From Fusobacterium perfoetens ATCC 29250 (GTDB taxonomy: Bacteria; Fusobacteriota; Fusobacteriia; Fusobacteriales; Fusobacteriaceae): 59,893 bases of DNA. The stretch lies in the NCBI RefSeq assembly GCF_000622245.1, contig NZ_JHXW01000014.1, forward strand, positions 1 to 59,893. The letters are read 5' to 3'. The notes below the pieces were generated by a model. It did no database searches. It had not been told where the DNA came from and saw only the letters and a program-made list of their open reading frames with translations. The position numbers and the translations under genes were made by a program. Of this stretch, positions 8,608 to 17,156 are shown piece after piece (the first letter of the stretch is position 1; each line of letters starts with the position of its first letter).

Positions 8608-9634
8608 AACTCTCACCTATTTCTTTTCTTAAAATTTCTTTCCTAGTATAAATTTTATCATTAATTTTAATTTCTGAAGTAGAAAGGTTATTATTTATTA
8701 CTATTTTAACTTTTTGAAGTCTTTTTAAATTTTTCTTTTTTATTCCAACTATTTTTGAAATTAATTTTTCATTTGCTTCTATTTCTAATTTTCCTTGAAT
8801 TTCTTCTAAATTTTTCAAAAAATTAAAATAAATCTCTCCATCTACTAACTCTCTAAAAGCTGGATGAAAAGCTCCTTCTACACTGACTCCGCCATTTCTT
8901 AAATCTTCTGATGGTTGAAGTCCTACTCTTATTATATTTATATTATTTAATTCTAGCAATGAACAAATTTTTCTACATCTTTTTATCGCTTCTTCCAAAG
9001 TAAAGACTTCATATTCTCCTCTTTTATACATTCTTTCCATCTCTGTATCTTTTATTATAAGAGTTGGATATACTCTAACATTTTGTGGAGCTATTTCTAT
9101 TACTTTTTTTACTGATTCTATATCACTTTCATAGGAAGAACCTGGTAATCCTGGCATTAATTGAATTCCTAAATTAATTCCATAAGATTTTATAAGAGAA
9201 GAAGCTTCGTATACTTTTTCAATAGGATAGTACCTAGCACTCTTTTTTAATACTTCTTCATCTAAAGATTGTACTCCTAATTCTATGGTTGTAACATGAT
9301 ACTTTTTTAATTGATTTAGTACTTCTTCATTTATATAATCTGGTCTTGTAGATAATCTTATCCCTTGAACCATTCCTTTATCTAAATATTCTTTAACCCC
9401 TTCCAAATATTCTTTTTGTTTTTCCATAGATATTCCTGTAAAAGTTCCACCAAAAAAGGCTACTTCTTTATAAGAATCTTTTGGAAGTATTTCTAAATAT
9501 TCATCTATTATTTTTTTTAAATCTTCTATTGTCACATCTGTTTCTCGTCCATTTATTTTTACTTGGTTACAAAAAACACAAGCATTTGGACATCCAAAGT
9601 GACTTATAAATATTGGTATATTATAATGTTTCAT
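8582..9634 (-). CDS. Elp3-like radical SAM protein
   Basis: 350 residues with the radical SAM cluster motif CPNACVFC (Cys15, Cys19, Cys22) and the AFFGGTFTG and ELGVQSLD segments typical of Elp3/MiaB/NifB-fold enzymes. Genes of this type are commonly found beside rnc in clostridia and fusobacteria; their substrate is not established, a tRNA role being the usual guess. No acetyltransferase domain like that of true Elp3 is present. Its start codon overlaps the rnc stop (TAATG), so the two are translationally coupled. Confidence 0.85.
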   Translation of the reverse strand: MKHYNIPIFISHFGCPNACVFCNQVKINGRETDVTIEDLKKIIDEYLEILPKDSYKEVAFFGGTFTGISMEKQKEYLEGVKEYLDKGMVQGIRLSTRPDYINEEVLNQLKKYHVTTIELGVQSLDEEVLKKSARYYPIEKVYEASSLIKSYGINLGIQLMPGLPGSSYESDIESVKKVIEIAPQNVRVYPTLIIKDTEMERMYKRGEYEVFTLEEAIKRCRKICSLLELNNINIIRVGLQPSEDLRNGGVSVEGAFHPAFRELVDGEIYFNFLKNLEEIQGKLEIEANEKLISKIVGIKKKNLKRLQKVKIVINNNLSTSEIKINDKIYTRKEILRKEIGESCEQNSNKC

Positions 9635-10356
9635 TAGTACTTAACACCTAACTTTTTACAAAGAGCTTGTGCTGCTCCATGTTCTGCCATTTTTTTACTT
9701 TTTCCTATACCTTTTTCTTCTATATCTTCTCCAATTTTCACTACAATTTCAAAAAGTTTTTTATGATCTGGCCCTGTTTCATTAATTACTTCATAAGTTG
9801 GTACTTGTTTATACACTTTTTGGCTATATTCTTGTAATATAGTTTTAAAGTCCATTATCTCTTCATCTTCTTCAACATGATCTATATATTCTTTTAAATG
9901 ATGTAAGGCTATTTTTCTAGCTGTTTCAAAATTCGAATCCAAATAAATAGCCCCTAGTACTGCTTCAAATAAATCCCCTAATATAGAATTTCTTTCTCTC
10001 CCACCTGTTAATAATTCTCCTCTACTTAAATATAAGTACTCTCCCATATTTAACTTTCTTGAAACTTTAGCTAAAACTGGCTCACTAACTGCCATAGATT
10101 TTATTTTTGCTAAATCTCCTTCACTATAATTAGAATGATTTTTATATAAATATTCAGCAACTATAAGATCTAGAACTGCATCTCCTAGCAGTTCTAGTCT
10201 TTCATTGTTTATTTTTTTATATTTTTTATTTTCATTCCCAAAAGATCTATGTACTAGTGAATTTCTTAAAAGTTTTATATTTTTAAATTTATATCCTATT
10301 TTTTTTTCTAAAGAACTTAAATCTATTTTAAAATCCACTTCCATATTTTCTCCCAA
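9634..10356 (-). CDS. rnc: Ribonuclease III
   Basis: 240 residues. Cuts double-stranded RNA, including rRNA precursors. The RNase III signature NERLELLGDAVLDLIV is near residue 48, with the second acidic site in ILGDLFEAVLGAIYLD; a dsRNA-binding domain fills the C-terminus from about residue 165. ATG start preceded by TGGGAGAAA; it follows fabF by three bases, a conserved acpP-fabF-rnc order. Confidence 0.96.
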   Translation of the reverse strand: MGENMEVDFKIDLSSLEKKIGYKFKNIKLLRNSLVHRSFGNENKKYKKINNERLELLGDAVLDLIVAEYLYKNHSNYSEGDLAKIKSMAVSEPVLAKVSRKLNMGEYLYLSRGELLTGGRERNSILGDLFEAVLGAIYLDSNFETARKIALHHLKEYIDHVEEDEEIMDFKTILQEYSQKVYKQVPTYEVINETGPDHKKLFEIVVKIGEDIEEKGIGKSKKMAEHGAAQALCKKLGVKY

Positions 10357-10359
10357 TCA

Positions 10360-11592
10360 TTATTCTTCATATTTTTTCATTGCTATTACAGCATTATGTC
10401 CACCAAATCCTAAAGAACTAGACATTCCTACTCTTATTTCTTTTTCTACTGCTATATTTGGTGTATAATTTAAATCACATTCTGGATCTGGATTTTGATA
10501 ATTAGCTGTTGGAGGAATAATTCCTTCTTTTATACTTTTAGCTAAAATTACTCCTTCTATTCCACCTGCTCCACCAAGAACATGTCCTGTTGCTCCTTTT
10601 GTAGAAGAAATATTTAATTTATAAGCTAAATCTCCAAAAACCTCTTTTATTGCTGCTGTTTCATTTTTATCATTTAAAGGAGTCGATGTTCCATGGGCAT
10701 TAATGTATGTAACATCTTCTAAATTTATATTTCCTTCTTCTAATGCCATTTTAAATGCTCTAACTGCTCCATCTACAGCTGGTGCTGTTATATGATGAGC
10801 ATCACATGTCTCTCCATATCCTATAACCTCAGCATAAATTTCAGCTCCTCTTTCTTTTGCATGTTCTAGTTCTTCTAAAATTAAAACTCCTGCTCCCTCT
10901 CCCATTACAAATCCATCTCTATCAATTGTAAATGGTCTTGAAGCTGTATTAGGATCTGGATTAGTTGATAAAGCTTTCATATTTGCAAAAGAGTTTATTC
11001 CAAATTCTGTTATACATCCTTCAGTTCCACCAGCAAACATTACATCAGCTTTTCCTAATTTTATTATTTCATAAGCATCTCCTATTGAATGTGTTCCAGC
11101 AGCACATGCTGTTACTATTGATTTATTTGGTCCTTTTGCTCCTAAATATATTCCTATATTACCAGCAGCCATATTAGCTATAATAGCAGGTATTGTAAAT
11201 GGAGATATTCTTTTATTTCCTTTTGTTAATTTAGTTTCAATTTGAGCTTCAAAAACTTCCATTCCTCCAATACCTGAAGAAACAATAACACCAACTCTTG
11301 TAGCATTAGTTTCATCTATTACAAATTTTGAATCTTCCAATGCCATTTTTGATGCAGCTATTGCAAATTGTGTGTTTCTTGCTAACTTTTTAATTTCTTT
11401 TTTTTCTATTCCAAATTCTTCTGGAAAAAAGTCTCTTACTTCTCCAGCACATTTTACAGGAGTATTTGTTGTATCAAAACATTCTATTGTTTTTATCCCA
11501 GTTTTTCCTTCCTTTATTCCAGCCCAAGATTTTTCTAATCCTGTTCCTAAAGCTGTAATAAGTCCTAGCCCTGTAACCACAACTCTTCTCAT
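10360..11592 (-). CDS. fabF: 3-oxoacyl-ACP synthase II FabF
   Basis: 410 residues. Condenses malonyl-ACP with acyl-ACP in chain elongation. The catalytic triad is visible: Cys in VTACAAGTHSIG, first His in NAHGTSTPLND, and second His in GATGHVLGGAGG; the C-terminal GFGGHN motif is also present. ATG start with AGGTGA upstream. A terminator hairpin separates it from acpP, so it is reached by read-through. Confidence 0.97.
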   Translation of the reverse strand: MRRVVVTGLGLITALGTGLEKSWAGIKEGKTGIKTIECFDTTNTPVKCAGEVRDFFPEEFGIEKKEIKKLARNTQFAIAASKMALEDSKFVIDETNATRVGVIVSSGIGGMEVFEAQIETKLTKGNKRISPFTIPAIIANMAAGNIGIYLGAKGPNKSIVTACAAGTHSIGDAYEIIKLGKADVMFAGGTEGCITEFGINSFANMKALSTNPDPNTASRPFTIDRDGFVMGEGAGVLILEELEHAKERGAEIYAEVIGYGETCDAHHITAPAVDGAVRAFKMALEEGNINLEDVTYINAHGTSTPLNDKNETAAIKEVFGDLAYKLNISSTKGATGHVLGGAGGIEGVILAKSIKEGIIPPTANYQNPDPECDLNYTPNIAVEKEIRVGMSSSLGFGGHNAVIAMKKYEE

Positions 11593-11618
11593 TTAATCAC
11601 CTCATACTTATATAAAAT

Positions 11619-11643
11619 AAAAGGGGATTTAAAAATCCCCTTT
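11619..11643 (-). terminator. Intercistronic terminator between acpP and fabF
   Basis: Stem of GGGGAT with ATCCCC extended by A:T pairs (11620-11630 with 11633-11643), followed on the minus strand by TTTTATTTTA. It lies after acpP and before fabF inside an otherwise continuous block. Confidence 0.8.
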
Positions 11644-11650
11644 AGATCTC

Positions 11651-11875
11651 CTATTTGTGAGATTCGATATAATCAATTACATCTTGTACTGTTTTTATCT
11701 TTTCAGCATCTGTATCAGGAATTTCTACATCAAATTCTTCTTCGAAAGCCATTATTAACTCAACAGTATCTAATGAATCTGCTCCTAAATCTTCAATAAA
11801 ATTTGCTTCAGGTGTTACTTGGTCAGCATCTACACCTAATTGCTCAACAACTATTTCTTTTATTTTTTCTAACAT
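11651..11875 (-). CDS. acpP: Acyl carrier protein
   Basis: 74 residues, strongly acidic. Carries the growing acyl chain on 4'-phosphopantetheine attached to the Ser in [21 protein letters not shown] start with AGGAGG. It lies between fabD and fabF; the terminator after it and the 98-base gap before it suggest a separate abundant mRNA. Confidence 0.97.
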   Translation of the reverse strand: MLEKIKEIVVEQLGVDADQVTPEANFIEDLGADSLDTVELIMAFEEEFDVEIPDTDAEKIKTVQDVIDYIESHK

Positions 11876-11926
11876 TTTATTTCCTCCTAAATTTTATTTT
11901 CTTTATATAAATTATATTATATAATA

Positions 11927-11955
11927 ATATTACCAAATTTATTTATACTTTTCAA
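11927..11955 (-). promoter_or_regulatory. Possible acpP promoter
   Basis: TTGAAA (11955-11950), 17-bp spacer, TAATAT (11932-11927) on the minus strand in the 98-base acpP-fabD gap. Other AT-rich -10-like hexamers lie nearby, so the exact start is uncertain. Confidence 0.4.
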
Positions 11956-11973
11956 TACTTTTAGATTAAAATT

Positions 11974-12885
11974 TTATAAATTATTCAAATCTTCTATGCA
12001 ATTTACACTAATAACTTTTATTTCTTTATCTATTTTTTTTATAAGACCACTTAATACTTTTCCAGGACCTATTTCATAAATTCTATCTACTCCATTTTCT
12101 TTTAATTTTTTTATTGTATCCACCCATTTTACAGGCCCAAAACTTTGAGAATAAATTTCATTTTTTATTTCTTCTACCTTATTTATAAAGTCTCCTGTTG
12201 TATTAGCTACTAAATAGATTTCAGCATCTTTAAAATTATATTTATCTGCTTCTTCTCTTAATTTTTCTCCTGCTGGTTTCATTAGTGAAGAATGAAATGG
12301 TCCAGAAACTGCTAATTGCATAGCTCTTTTAGCACCTTTATTTTTTAAAATCTCACAAGCTTTTTCTATAGCTAATTTTTCACCAGCTATTACTGTTTGT
12401 TTAGGTTCATTAAAGTTTACAGCTTCCACTATTCCATCTACTTCTTTTAAAGCTTCTATTATATCTGAAGCTTCCATTCCCAAAACAGCAGCCATTCCAC
12501 CATTAACTTTCTCAGCTATTTCATTCATAACTTCTCCCCTAAAAGAAGTTAATTTTACAGCTTCATCTATTGGTAAAAATCCTGAAGAACCCATAGCTGC
12601 ATATTCTCCAACTGAATGTCCTGCTACATAATCAGGAACTATTCCTTTTTCTCTAACTAATTTTTCTAAAACTAAACTCATCGCAACTATTGCTGGTTGA
12701 GTATATTTAGTCTTTTTTAATAATTCTTCTGGTCCATTAAACATTGCATCTTTTAAATCAAAATTTAAATTATTAAAAATTTTATCAAACTCATTTTTTG
12801 CTACTTGATTATTTTCATATAAATCTTTTCCCATTCCAACGAATTGACTTCCTTGTCCTGGAAAAACAAAAGCTATTTTAGACAC
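11974..12885 (-). CDS. fabD: Malonyl-CoA:ACP transacylase FabD
   Basis: 303 residues. Loads malonate onto ACP. Motifs: FPGQGSQFVGMG at the N-terminus, the nucleophile Ser in AGHSVGEYAAM, the substrate Arg in TSFRGEVM, and the catalytic His in SGPFHSSLM. The start is taken as GTG at 12885 with GGAGG five bases upstream; the ATG twelve bases further upstream contributes its own bases to that ribosome site, and an in-frame TTG at 12945 falls in the -35 box. It has its own promoter and operator-like repeat downstream of fabH. Confidence 0.95.
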   Translation of the reverse strand: MSKIAFVFPGQGSQFVGMGKDLYENNQVAKNEFDKIFNNLNFDLKDAMFNGPEELLKKTKYTQPAIVAMSLVLEKLVREKGIVPDYVAGHSVGEYAAMGSSGFLPIDEAVKLTSFRGEVMNEIAEKVNGGMAAVLGMEASDIIEALKEVDGIVEAVNFNEPKQTVIAGEKLAIEKACEILKNKGAKRAMQLAVSGPFHSSLMKPAGEKLREEADKYNFKDAEIYLVANTTGDFINKVEEIKNEIYSQSFGPVKWVDTIKKLKENGVDRIYEIGPGKVLSGLIKKIDKEIKVISVNCIEDLNNL

Positions 12886-12899
12886 TTTAACCTCCATTT

Positions 12900-12945
12900 T
12901 TAAAATTACACGAGTAATTTTAACATAATAATATTTTATAGTCAA
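12900..12945 (-). promoter_or_regulatory. fabD promoter with overlapping operator-like inverted repeat
   Basis: Minus-strand TTGACT (12945-12940), 17-bp spacer, TAAAAT (12922-12917). A perfect 10-bp inverted repeat, TTAAAATTAC at 12900-12909 and GTAATTTTAA at 12914-12923 with a 4-base spacer, covers the -10 box and the expected start point. That position suits a repressor. The regulator is not identified; the site does not look like the FapR or FabT consensus as I recall them. Confidence 0.7.
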
Positions 12946-12955
12946 CTATTATTTT

Positions 12956-13945
12956 TTATTTAGACCATCTCATTATAAGTGACCCATAAGTAAGTCCTGC
13001 ACCAAATCCTGTTAAAGCTATTAAATCTCCTTTTTTTAATTTTCCTTCTTCTAAGGCTTCTGCCATAGCTATTCCAACTGAAGCTGCTGAAGTATTTCCA
13101 TATTTTTGTAAATTAATAAATACTTTTTCCATTGGTATTCCTAATCTCTTAGCTGCTGCATCTATTATTCTAAGATTTGCTTGATGTGGAAATAATATAT
13201 CTATATCTTTTAAATCTATATTTCCTTTTTTAGCGGCTTCTTTTGTTGCGTGTGGTAAAGCTTTTACAGCAAATTTGAAAACATCTGTTCCATTCATTTC
13301 CACATATATTTCTCTATTTAAAACTCTTTCTACAGTAGCAGGATATAATGTTCCTCCAGCTTTTATTCTTAAAGTTCCATCATCTACTCCTTCTGTTCCC
13401 ATATATGAAGAAATTATTCCATACCCCTCTTCAACTTCACCTAATACTGCAGCTGCTGCTCCATCTCCAAATAAAATTGCTGTATTTCTATCTTGCATAT
13501 CTATAAGTTTTGAAATTGACTCAGCTGCAATTACTAAAATTCTTTTATACATTCCTGCTTGTATCATAGCTTGTCCTACAACAAGTGAAAAAATAAAACC
13601 ACTACATGCTGCTTCTAAATCAAATGCCGCTGCATTTACTGCTCCTAATTTTTTTTGAATAAGTGATGAACAATTTTGCACTCTATAATCAGGAGAACAA
13701 GTTGCTAAAATTATTAATTCTACATCTTCTGGAGTCATTCCAGCATCTTTTAAAGCTGCTTTTCCTGCTTCTACTCCTAAATCTGAAGTTCCTTGTCCTT
13801 CAACAACAAATCTTCTTTCTTTTATCCCTGTTCTTGATGTTATCCACTCATCAGAAGTTTCCACTAATTTTTCCCAATCAGCATTAGTCATTATTTTTTC
13901 AGGAACATATTTTCCAAAACCTAATATTCCTACATTTTTTATCAC
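12956..13945 (-). CDS. fabH: 3-oxoacyl-ACP synthase III FabH
   Basis: 329 residues. Starts fatty-acid synthesis by condensing acetyl- (or branched acyl-) CoA with malonyl-ACP. The Cys-His-Asn triad is seen in LEAACSGF, FPHQANLRI and YGNTSAAS. ATG preceded by AGGAGGAATTATT... with good spacing. It follows plsX by 13 bases, the usual plsX-fabH pair. Confidence 0.97.
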   Translation of the reverse strand: MIKNVGILGFGKYVPEKIMTNADWEKLVETSDEWITSRTGIKERRFVVEGQGTSDLGVEAGKAALKDAGMTPEDVELIILATCSPDYRVQNCSSLIQKKLGAVNAAAFDLEAACSGFIFSLVVGQAMIQAGMYKRILVIAAESISKLIDMQDRNTAILFGDGAAAAVLGEVEEGYGIISSYMGTEGVDDGTLRIKAGGTLYPATVERVLNREIYVEMNGTDVFKFAVKALPHATKEAAKKGNIDLKDIDILFPHQANLRIIDAAAKRLGIPMEKVFINLQKYGNTSAASVGIAMAEALEEGKLKKGDLIALTGFGAGLTYGSLIMRWSK

Positions 13946-13958
13946 AATAATTCCTCCT

Positions 13959-14966
13959 CTATATATTTTTTTCTTTTTCTTCGAAAGTTGTCCTTAATTT
14001 TTCTACAAATTTATTTTTCGCAAATTTATCAGCTACTTTTATGGCATTTTTAAAAGCTATAGCATCTGAATTTCCATGAGCCTTTATAGAAATTCCATTT
14101 AAGCCTAAGAATAATGCTCCTCCATATTCAGAAGAATCTAATTTATTTTTCATTTTTTTTAAAGCTTTTTTCATAAAAATAAATCCTATTTTTGCTAAAA
14201 AACTCTTCATTATTTCTTCTTTTAAAGTTTCAAAAATAAATTTTGCAACTCCTTCAGAAGTTTTTAACACCATATTTCCTGTAAATCCATCAGTTACTAT
14301 TACATCAACTTTCCCATCCATCATATCTCTACTTTCAATATTTCCAATAAAATTTATTGAAGAATTTTCTTTTAATAGATTAAAAGCTTCTCTTGTAACT
14401 TCATTTCCTTTTCCTTCTTCACTACCTATATTTAATAATCCAACAGTTGGTTTTTCTTTTTTTAAAATATCTTTTGCAAACTCACTACCCATTATAGCAA
14501 ACTGATTTATAAATTCAGCCTTAGTGTCTGCATTAGCTCCCATATCCATAAAAACAAAATTTCCTTTTTTAGATGGAAAAACTGTTGCAATAGCTGGTCT
14601 TAAAATTCCTTTTATTCTTCTCAATTTTAATTGACTAGCTGATATATGTGCTCCTGTATTTCCAGCTGATACAAAAGCATCACCTATACCATTTTTTACA
14701 AGTTCAAGTCCTACATTTAAAGAAGAATCCTTTTTTTGTCTCACAGCTTGAACTGGATCATCATCCATTTCTATAGTCTCTGTTGCATTAACTACTTCAA
14801 AACGATTATTATCTATATTCAATTTCTTTATTATTTTTTTCAGTAATTCTTCTTTTCCAACAACAATAATATGTATATCAGGTATTTCATTTAGAGCTAA
14901 AGATATTCCTTTTAAAATCTCTTCACTACCTCTATCTCCACCCATACCATCAACTACTATTTTCAT
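13959..14966 (-). CDS. plsX: Phosphate acyltransferase PlsX
   Basis: 335 residues. Converts acyl-ACP to acyl-phosphate for phospholipid synthesis. The N-terminus MKIVVDGMGGDRG and the segments AGNTGAH, VFMDMGAN and VTDGFTGNMVLK are family hallmarks. The start is the ATG at 14966 with GAGGTG six to seven bases before; the GTG nine bases upstream is part of that ribosome site. First gene of the plsX-fabH unit, preceded by its own promoter and by the rpmF terminator. Confidence 0.96.
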   Translation of the reverse strand: MKIVVDGMGGDRGSEEILKGISLALNEIPDIHIIVVGKEELLKKIIKKLNIDNNRFEVVNATETIEMDDDPVQAVRQKKDSSLNVGLELVKNGIGDAFVSAGNTGAHISASQLKLRRIKGILRPAIATVFPSKKGNFVFMDMGANADTKAEFINQFAIMGSEFAKDILKKEKPTVGLLNIGSEEGKGNEVTREAFNLLKENSSINFIGNIESRDMMDGKVDVIVTDGFTGNMVLKTSEGVAKFIFETLKEEIMKSFLAKIGFIFMKKALKKMKNKLDSSEYGGALFLGLNGISIKAHGNSDAIAFKNAIKVADKFAKNKFVEKLRTTFEEKEKNI

Positions 14967-14998
14967 TAAATACACCTCTTTTTTTACAACTTTCCTAA

Positions 14999-15026
14999 AT
15001 TATATCATAATTATCAGATTTGTAAA
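14999..15026 (-). promoter_or_regulatory. plsX promoter
   Basis: TTTACA (15026-15021), 16-bp spacer, TATAAT (15004-14999) on the minus strand, just downstream of the rpmF terminator. Confidence 0.62.
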
Positions 15027-15073
15027 AAACTTTTTTATATTTATTAGATTACACCTATTTTTTCTTTTAGTAT

Positions 15074-15110
15074 AAAAAAAGCAAGTTGGTTGTTTCCACT
15101 TGCTTTTTTT
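15074..15110. terminator. Terminator after rpmF
   Basis: Strong hairpin: AAAAAAAGCAAGT(T)GG at 15074-15089 pairs with CCACTTGC plus a T run at 15096-15110, one bulged T, loop TTGTTT. Works for the minus-strand rpmF; T runs on both sides. Confidence 0.9.
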
Positions 15111-15117
15111 ATCTTGA

Positions 15118-15300
15118 CTATTCTGCTGATGCATTTAGTACTTGTTTTCCGTTATAATCTCCACACTCTAAACAAACTCTATGAGGTCTTTTAGTAGCTC
15201 CACATTTTTCACAAGTAACTAGAGTAGTTCCTGCGATTGCATGGTGAGATCTTCTCATATTTTTTTTAGCTTTTGAAGTCTTTTTCTTAGGTACTGCCAT
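15118..15300 (-). CDS. rpmF: 50S ribosomal protein L32
   Basis: 60 residues, basic N-terminus ([13 protein letters not shown]) and the zinc-ribbon form of L32 with CEKCG and CLECG pairs. GAGGGGGAAAC precedes the ATG. It follows the DUF177 gene by 30 bases, the widespread yceD-rpmF-plsX order. Confidence 0.97.
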   Translation of the reverse strand: MAVPKKKTSKAKKNMRRSHHAIAGTTLVTCEKCGATKRPHRVCLECGDYNGKQVLNASAE

Positions 15301-15330
15301 TTAGTTTCCCCCTCCTCACAAATTCATATT

Positions 15331-15822
15331 TTAATTTTTTATTTTTATATTCATCAGTCCTGCCCATCTTGAATCTGTCTCTTCTCCTGAATATTTTTTA
15401 AGATAAGTTTCATCCTCACATTCTGGATAGCAAGAGGGATATTGGGGCATATCTAATATTAACTGTTGCCTAACAACCTCATCTATATCTACTTCATCAT
15501 TTTCAATCTCTAAATAATCTTTATCATCCATTGCCATATTTTTATCTAAATTATTAAGATATTCCTCATACTCTTTTTTAGAAATTGCTACTCCTAAAAA
15601 ATCTTTATCATTTAAATCTATAATAATTTCTGATAAACATCTAACACAATTAGTTGAAACTTTAGTAGAATATTTTCCAAAAATAATATATTCATTTTTT
15701 TCTCTTTTTATAGTTCCTTCTACTTTAATGTCTTCAACTAAATTTACATCTTCTAATTTTGAAATAGTATAGTTAAATTTTTTATTAATCACAACATCTA
15801 TTTCGCTTAATTTAATTTTCAC
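15331..15822 (-). CDS. YceD/DUF177 family protein
   Basis: 163 residues. DUF177 proteins are linked to 23S rRNA maturation in plants and E. coli (family knowledge); the cysteine pairs CVRC and CYPEC are in place. The start is taken as GTG at 15822 with AGGAGG six bases upstream, giving VKIKLSEIDVVINKKF; an in-frame TTG 60 bases upstream lies in the -35 box and is not credible. Its own promoter precedes it, and rpmF follows in the same transcript. Confidence 0.9.
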   Translation of the reverse strand: MKIKLSEIDVVINKKFNYTISKLEDVNLVEDIKVEGTIKREKNEYIIFGKYSTKVSTNCVRCLSEIIIDLNDKDFLGVAISKKEYEEYLNNLDKNMAMDDKDYLEIENDEVDIDEVVRQQLILDMPQYPSCYPECEDETYLKKYSGEETDSRWAGLMNIKIKN

Positions 15823-15853
15823 AGAAAGCCTCCTATTATTGTGATACCTATCT

Positions 15854-15882
15854 ATTTTACATGTTTTTTTATATTTTGTCAA
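15854..15882 (-). promoter_or_regulatory. Promoter of DUF177-rpmF
   Basis: Perfect TTGACA (15882-15877), 17-bp spacer, TAAAAT (15859-15854) on the minus strand, in the 75-base gap after ychF. Confidence 0.75.
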
Positions 15883-15897
15883 GTAGATTTTTTGGTT

Positions 15898-16992
15898 TTA
15901 TACATTAAATAAAAATTCCATTAAGTCTCCATCTTGAACTATGTAATCTTTTCCTTCTAGTCTCATAAGACCTGCTTCTTGAGCCCCTTTCCAACCATTA
16001 TTATTTATAAAATCATCAAAAGAACAAACTTTTGCTCTTATAAATCCTTTTTCAAAATCTGTATGGATAACTCCAGCCGCTTTAGGAGCTGTATCTCCTA
16101 TGTTAATAGTCCAAGCTCTTACTTCTTTTACTCCTGCTGTAAAGTATGTTTGAAGCCCAAGTAATTTAAATCCTGCTCTTATTAATCTATTAAGTCCAGC
16201 ATCTTCTACTCCTAAACTTTCTAAAAACTCTTTTTTATCTTCTTCTTCCATTTCTTGTAATTCTTCTTCTACTTTGGCAGAAACAATAACAACTTCTGAC
16301 CCTAATTCTTTAGCATAATCTTTTACTAAATCTACATATTGATTTCCTGTTGCTATATCATCCTCTGATACATTTGTAACAAATATCATTGGTTTTATTG
16401 TTAAAAATTGATATACTTTTACTAAATCTTTTTCCTCTTCTGAAAGGTCTAAAGTTTTTAATAATTTTTCTTCCATAAGATGTTTGTAACATTTTTCTAA
16501 AACTGGAACTAATTTCATAGCATCTTTATTTTTTGCCACTAATAATTTTTTATTTTTTTCTAAAGCTTTTTCTACAGTTTCTAAGTCAGCTAGAATTAAT
16601 TCTCCATTTATAATGTTAATATCTTTTAGTGGGTCTACTTTTCCATTTACATGAACTACATTTTCATCTTCAAAACATCTTACTACTTGACAAATTGCTG
16701 CTGTACTTCTTATATTTGATAAAAATTTATTTCCTAATCCCTCTCCTTTTGAAGCACCTTTAACAAGTCCAGCTATATCTACAAATTCTACTGTGGCATT
16801 TACAATTCTTTGAGGATTTATTATTTCAGCTAATTTTTCTAATCTTTTATCAGGTACAGTTACCATTCCGACATTTGGTTCTATTGTACAAAATGGATAA
16901 TTGGCAGCCTCAGCAGCTCCAGCCTTTGTTATTGCATTAAAAAGAGTAGATTTTCCTACATTAGGTAATCCTACTATTCCTATTCCTATCAT
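15898..16992 (-). CDS. ychF: Redox-regulated ATPase/GTPase YchF
   Basis: 364 residues, the family norm. Obg-like P-loop enzyme associated with ribosomes. G1 motif [10 protein letters not shown]3 [14 protein letters not shown], the family-specific NKxE variant TNVSEDD, a coiled-coil insert near residues 130-200, and a C-terminal TGS domain ([23 protein letters not shown]). ATG with AGGAGG. Divergent from the metal ATPase at 17157. Confidence 0.95.
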   Translation of the reverse strand: MIGIGIVGLPNVGKSTLFNAITKAGAAEAANYPFCTIEPNVGMVTVPDKRLEKLAEIINPQRIVNATVEFVDIAGLVKGASKGEGLGNKFLSNIRSTAAICQVVRCFEDENVVHVNGKVDPLKDINIINGELILADLETVEKALEKNKKLLVAKNKDAMKLVPVLEKCYKHLMEEKLLKTLDLSEEEKDLVKVYQFLTIKPMIFVTNVSEDDIATGNQYVDLVKDYAKELGSEVVIVSAKVEEELQEMEEEDKKEFLESLGVEDAGLNRLIRAGFKLLGLQTYFTAGVKEVRAWTINIGDTAPKAAGVIHTDFEKGFIRAKVCSFDDFINNNGWKGAQEAGLMRLEGKDYIVQDGDLMEFLFNV

Positions 16993-17026
16993 TCAACCTT
17001 CCTCCTGAAAATTTATTTTACTCTAA

Positions 17027-17055
17027 ATTCTATCATAAACTATTTTATTTGTAAA
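17027..17055 (-). promoter_or_regulatory. ychF promoter
   Basis: TTTACA (17055-17050), 17-bp spacer, TAGAAT (17032-17027) on the minus strand. Confidence 0.6.
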
Positions 17056-17076
17056 TTATTTATTTTCTAATATTTT

Positions 17077-17105
17077 TTGACATATTTATTTTTATATGTT
17101 ATAAT
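17077..17105 (+). promoter_or_regulatory. Consensus promoter of the metal ATPase gene
   Basis: Perfect TTGACA (17077-17082), 17-bp spacer, perfect TATAAT (17100-17105). Such a strong promoter followed directly by an operator-like palindrome indicates repression rather than constitutive use. Confidence 0.85.
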
Positions 17106-17112
17106 CATGACA

Positions 17113-17131
17113 TATAGGGGTATACCCTATA
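17113..17131 (+). promoter_or_regulatory. CsoR-like operator of the metal ATPase gene
   Basis: TATAGGGGTATACCCTATA, a 7-bp inverted repeat with GGGTATACCC at the centre, located right after the -10 box. It resembles the copA site (TAGGGGGGTATCCTATA on the minus strand at 4090-4073). One regulator for both is inferred from the match; binding is not shown. Confidence 0.68.
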
Positions 17132-17156
17132 ATTATTGCTGATTTAAGGGGGATTT

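Noticed and set aside
12883-12945. Longer FabD with 20 extra N-terminal residues
   Set aside because: The extension would start at a TTG in the -35 box of the fabD promoter; the GTG at 12885 has GGAGG at the right spacing and gives the standard FabD start.
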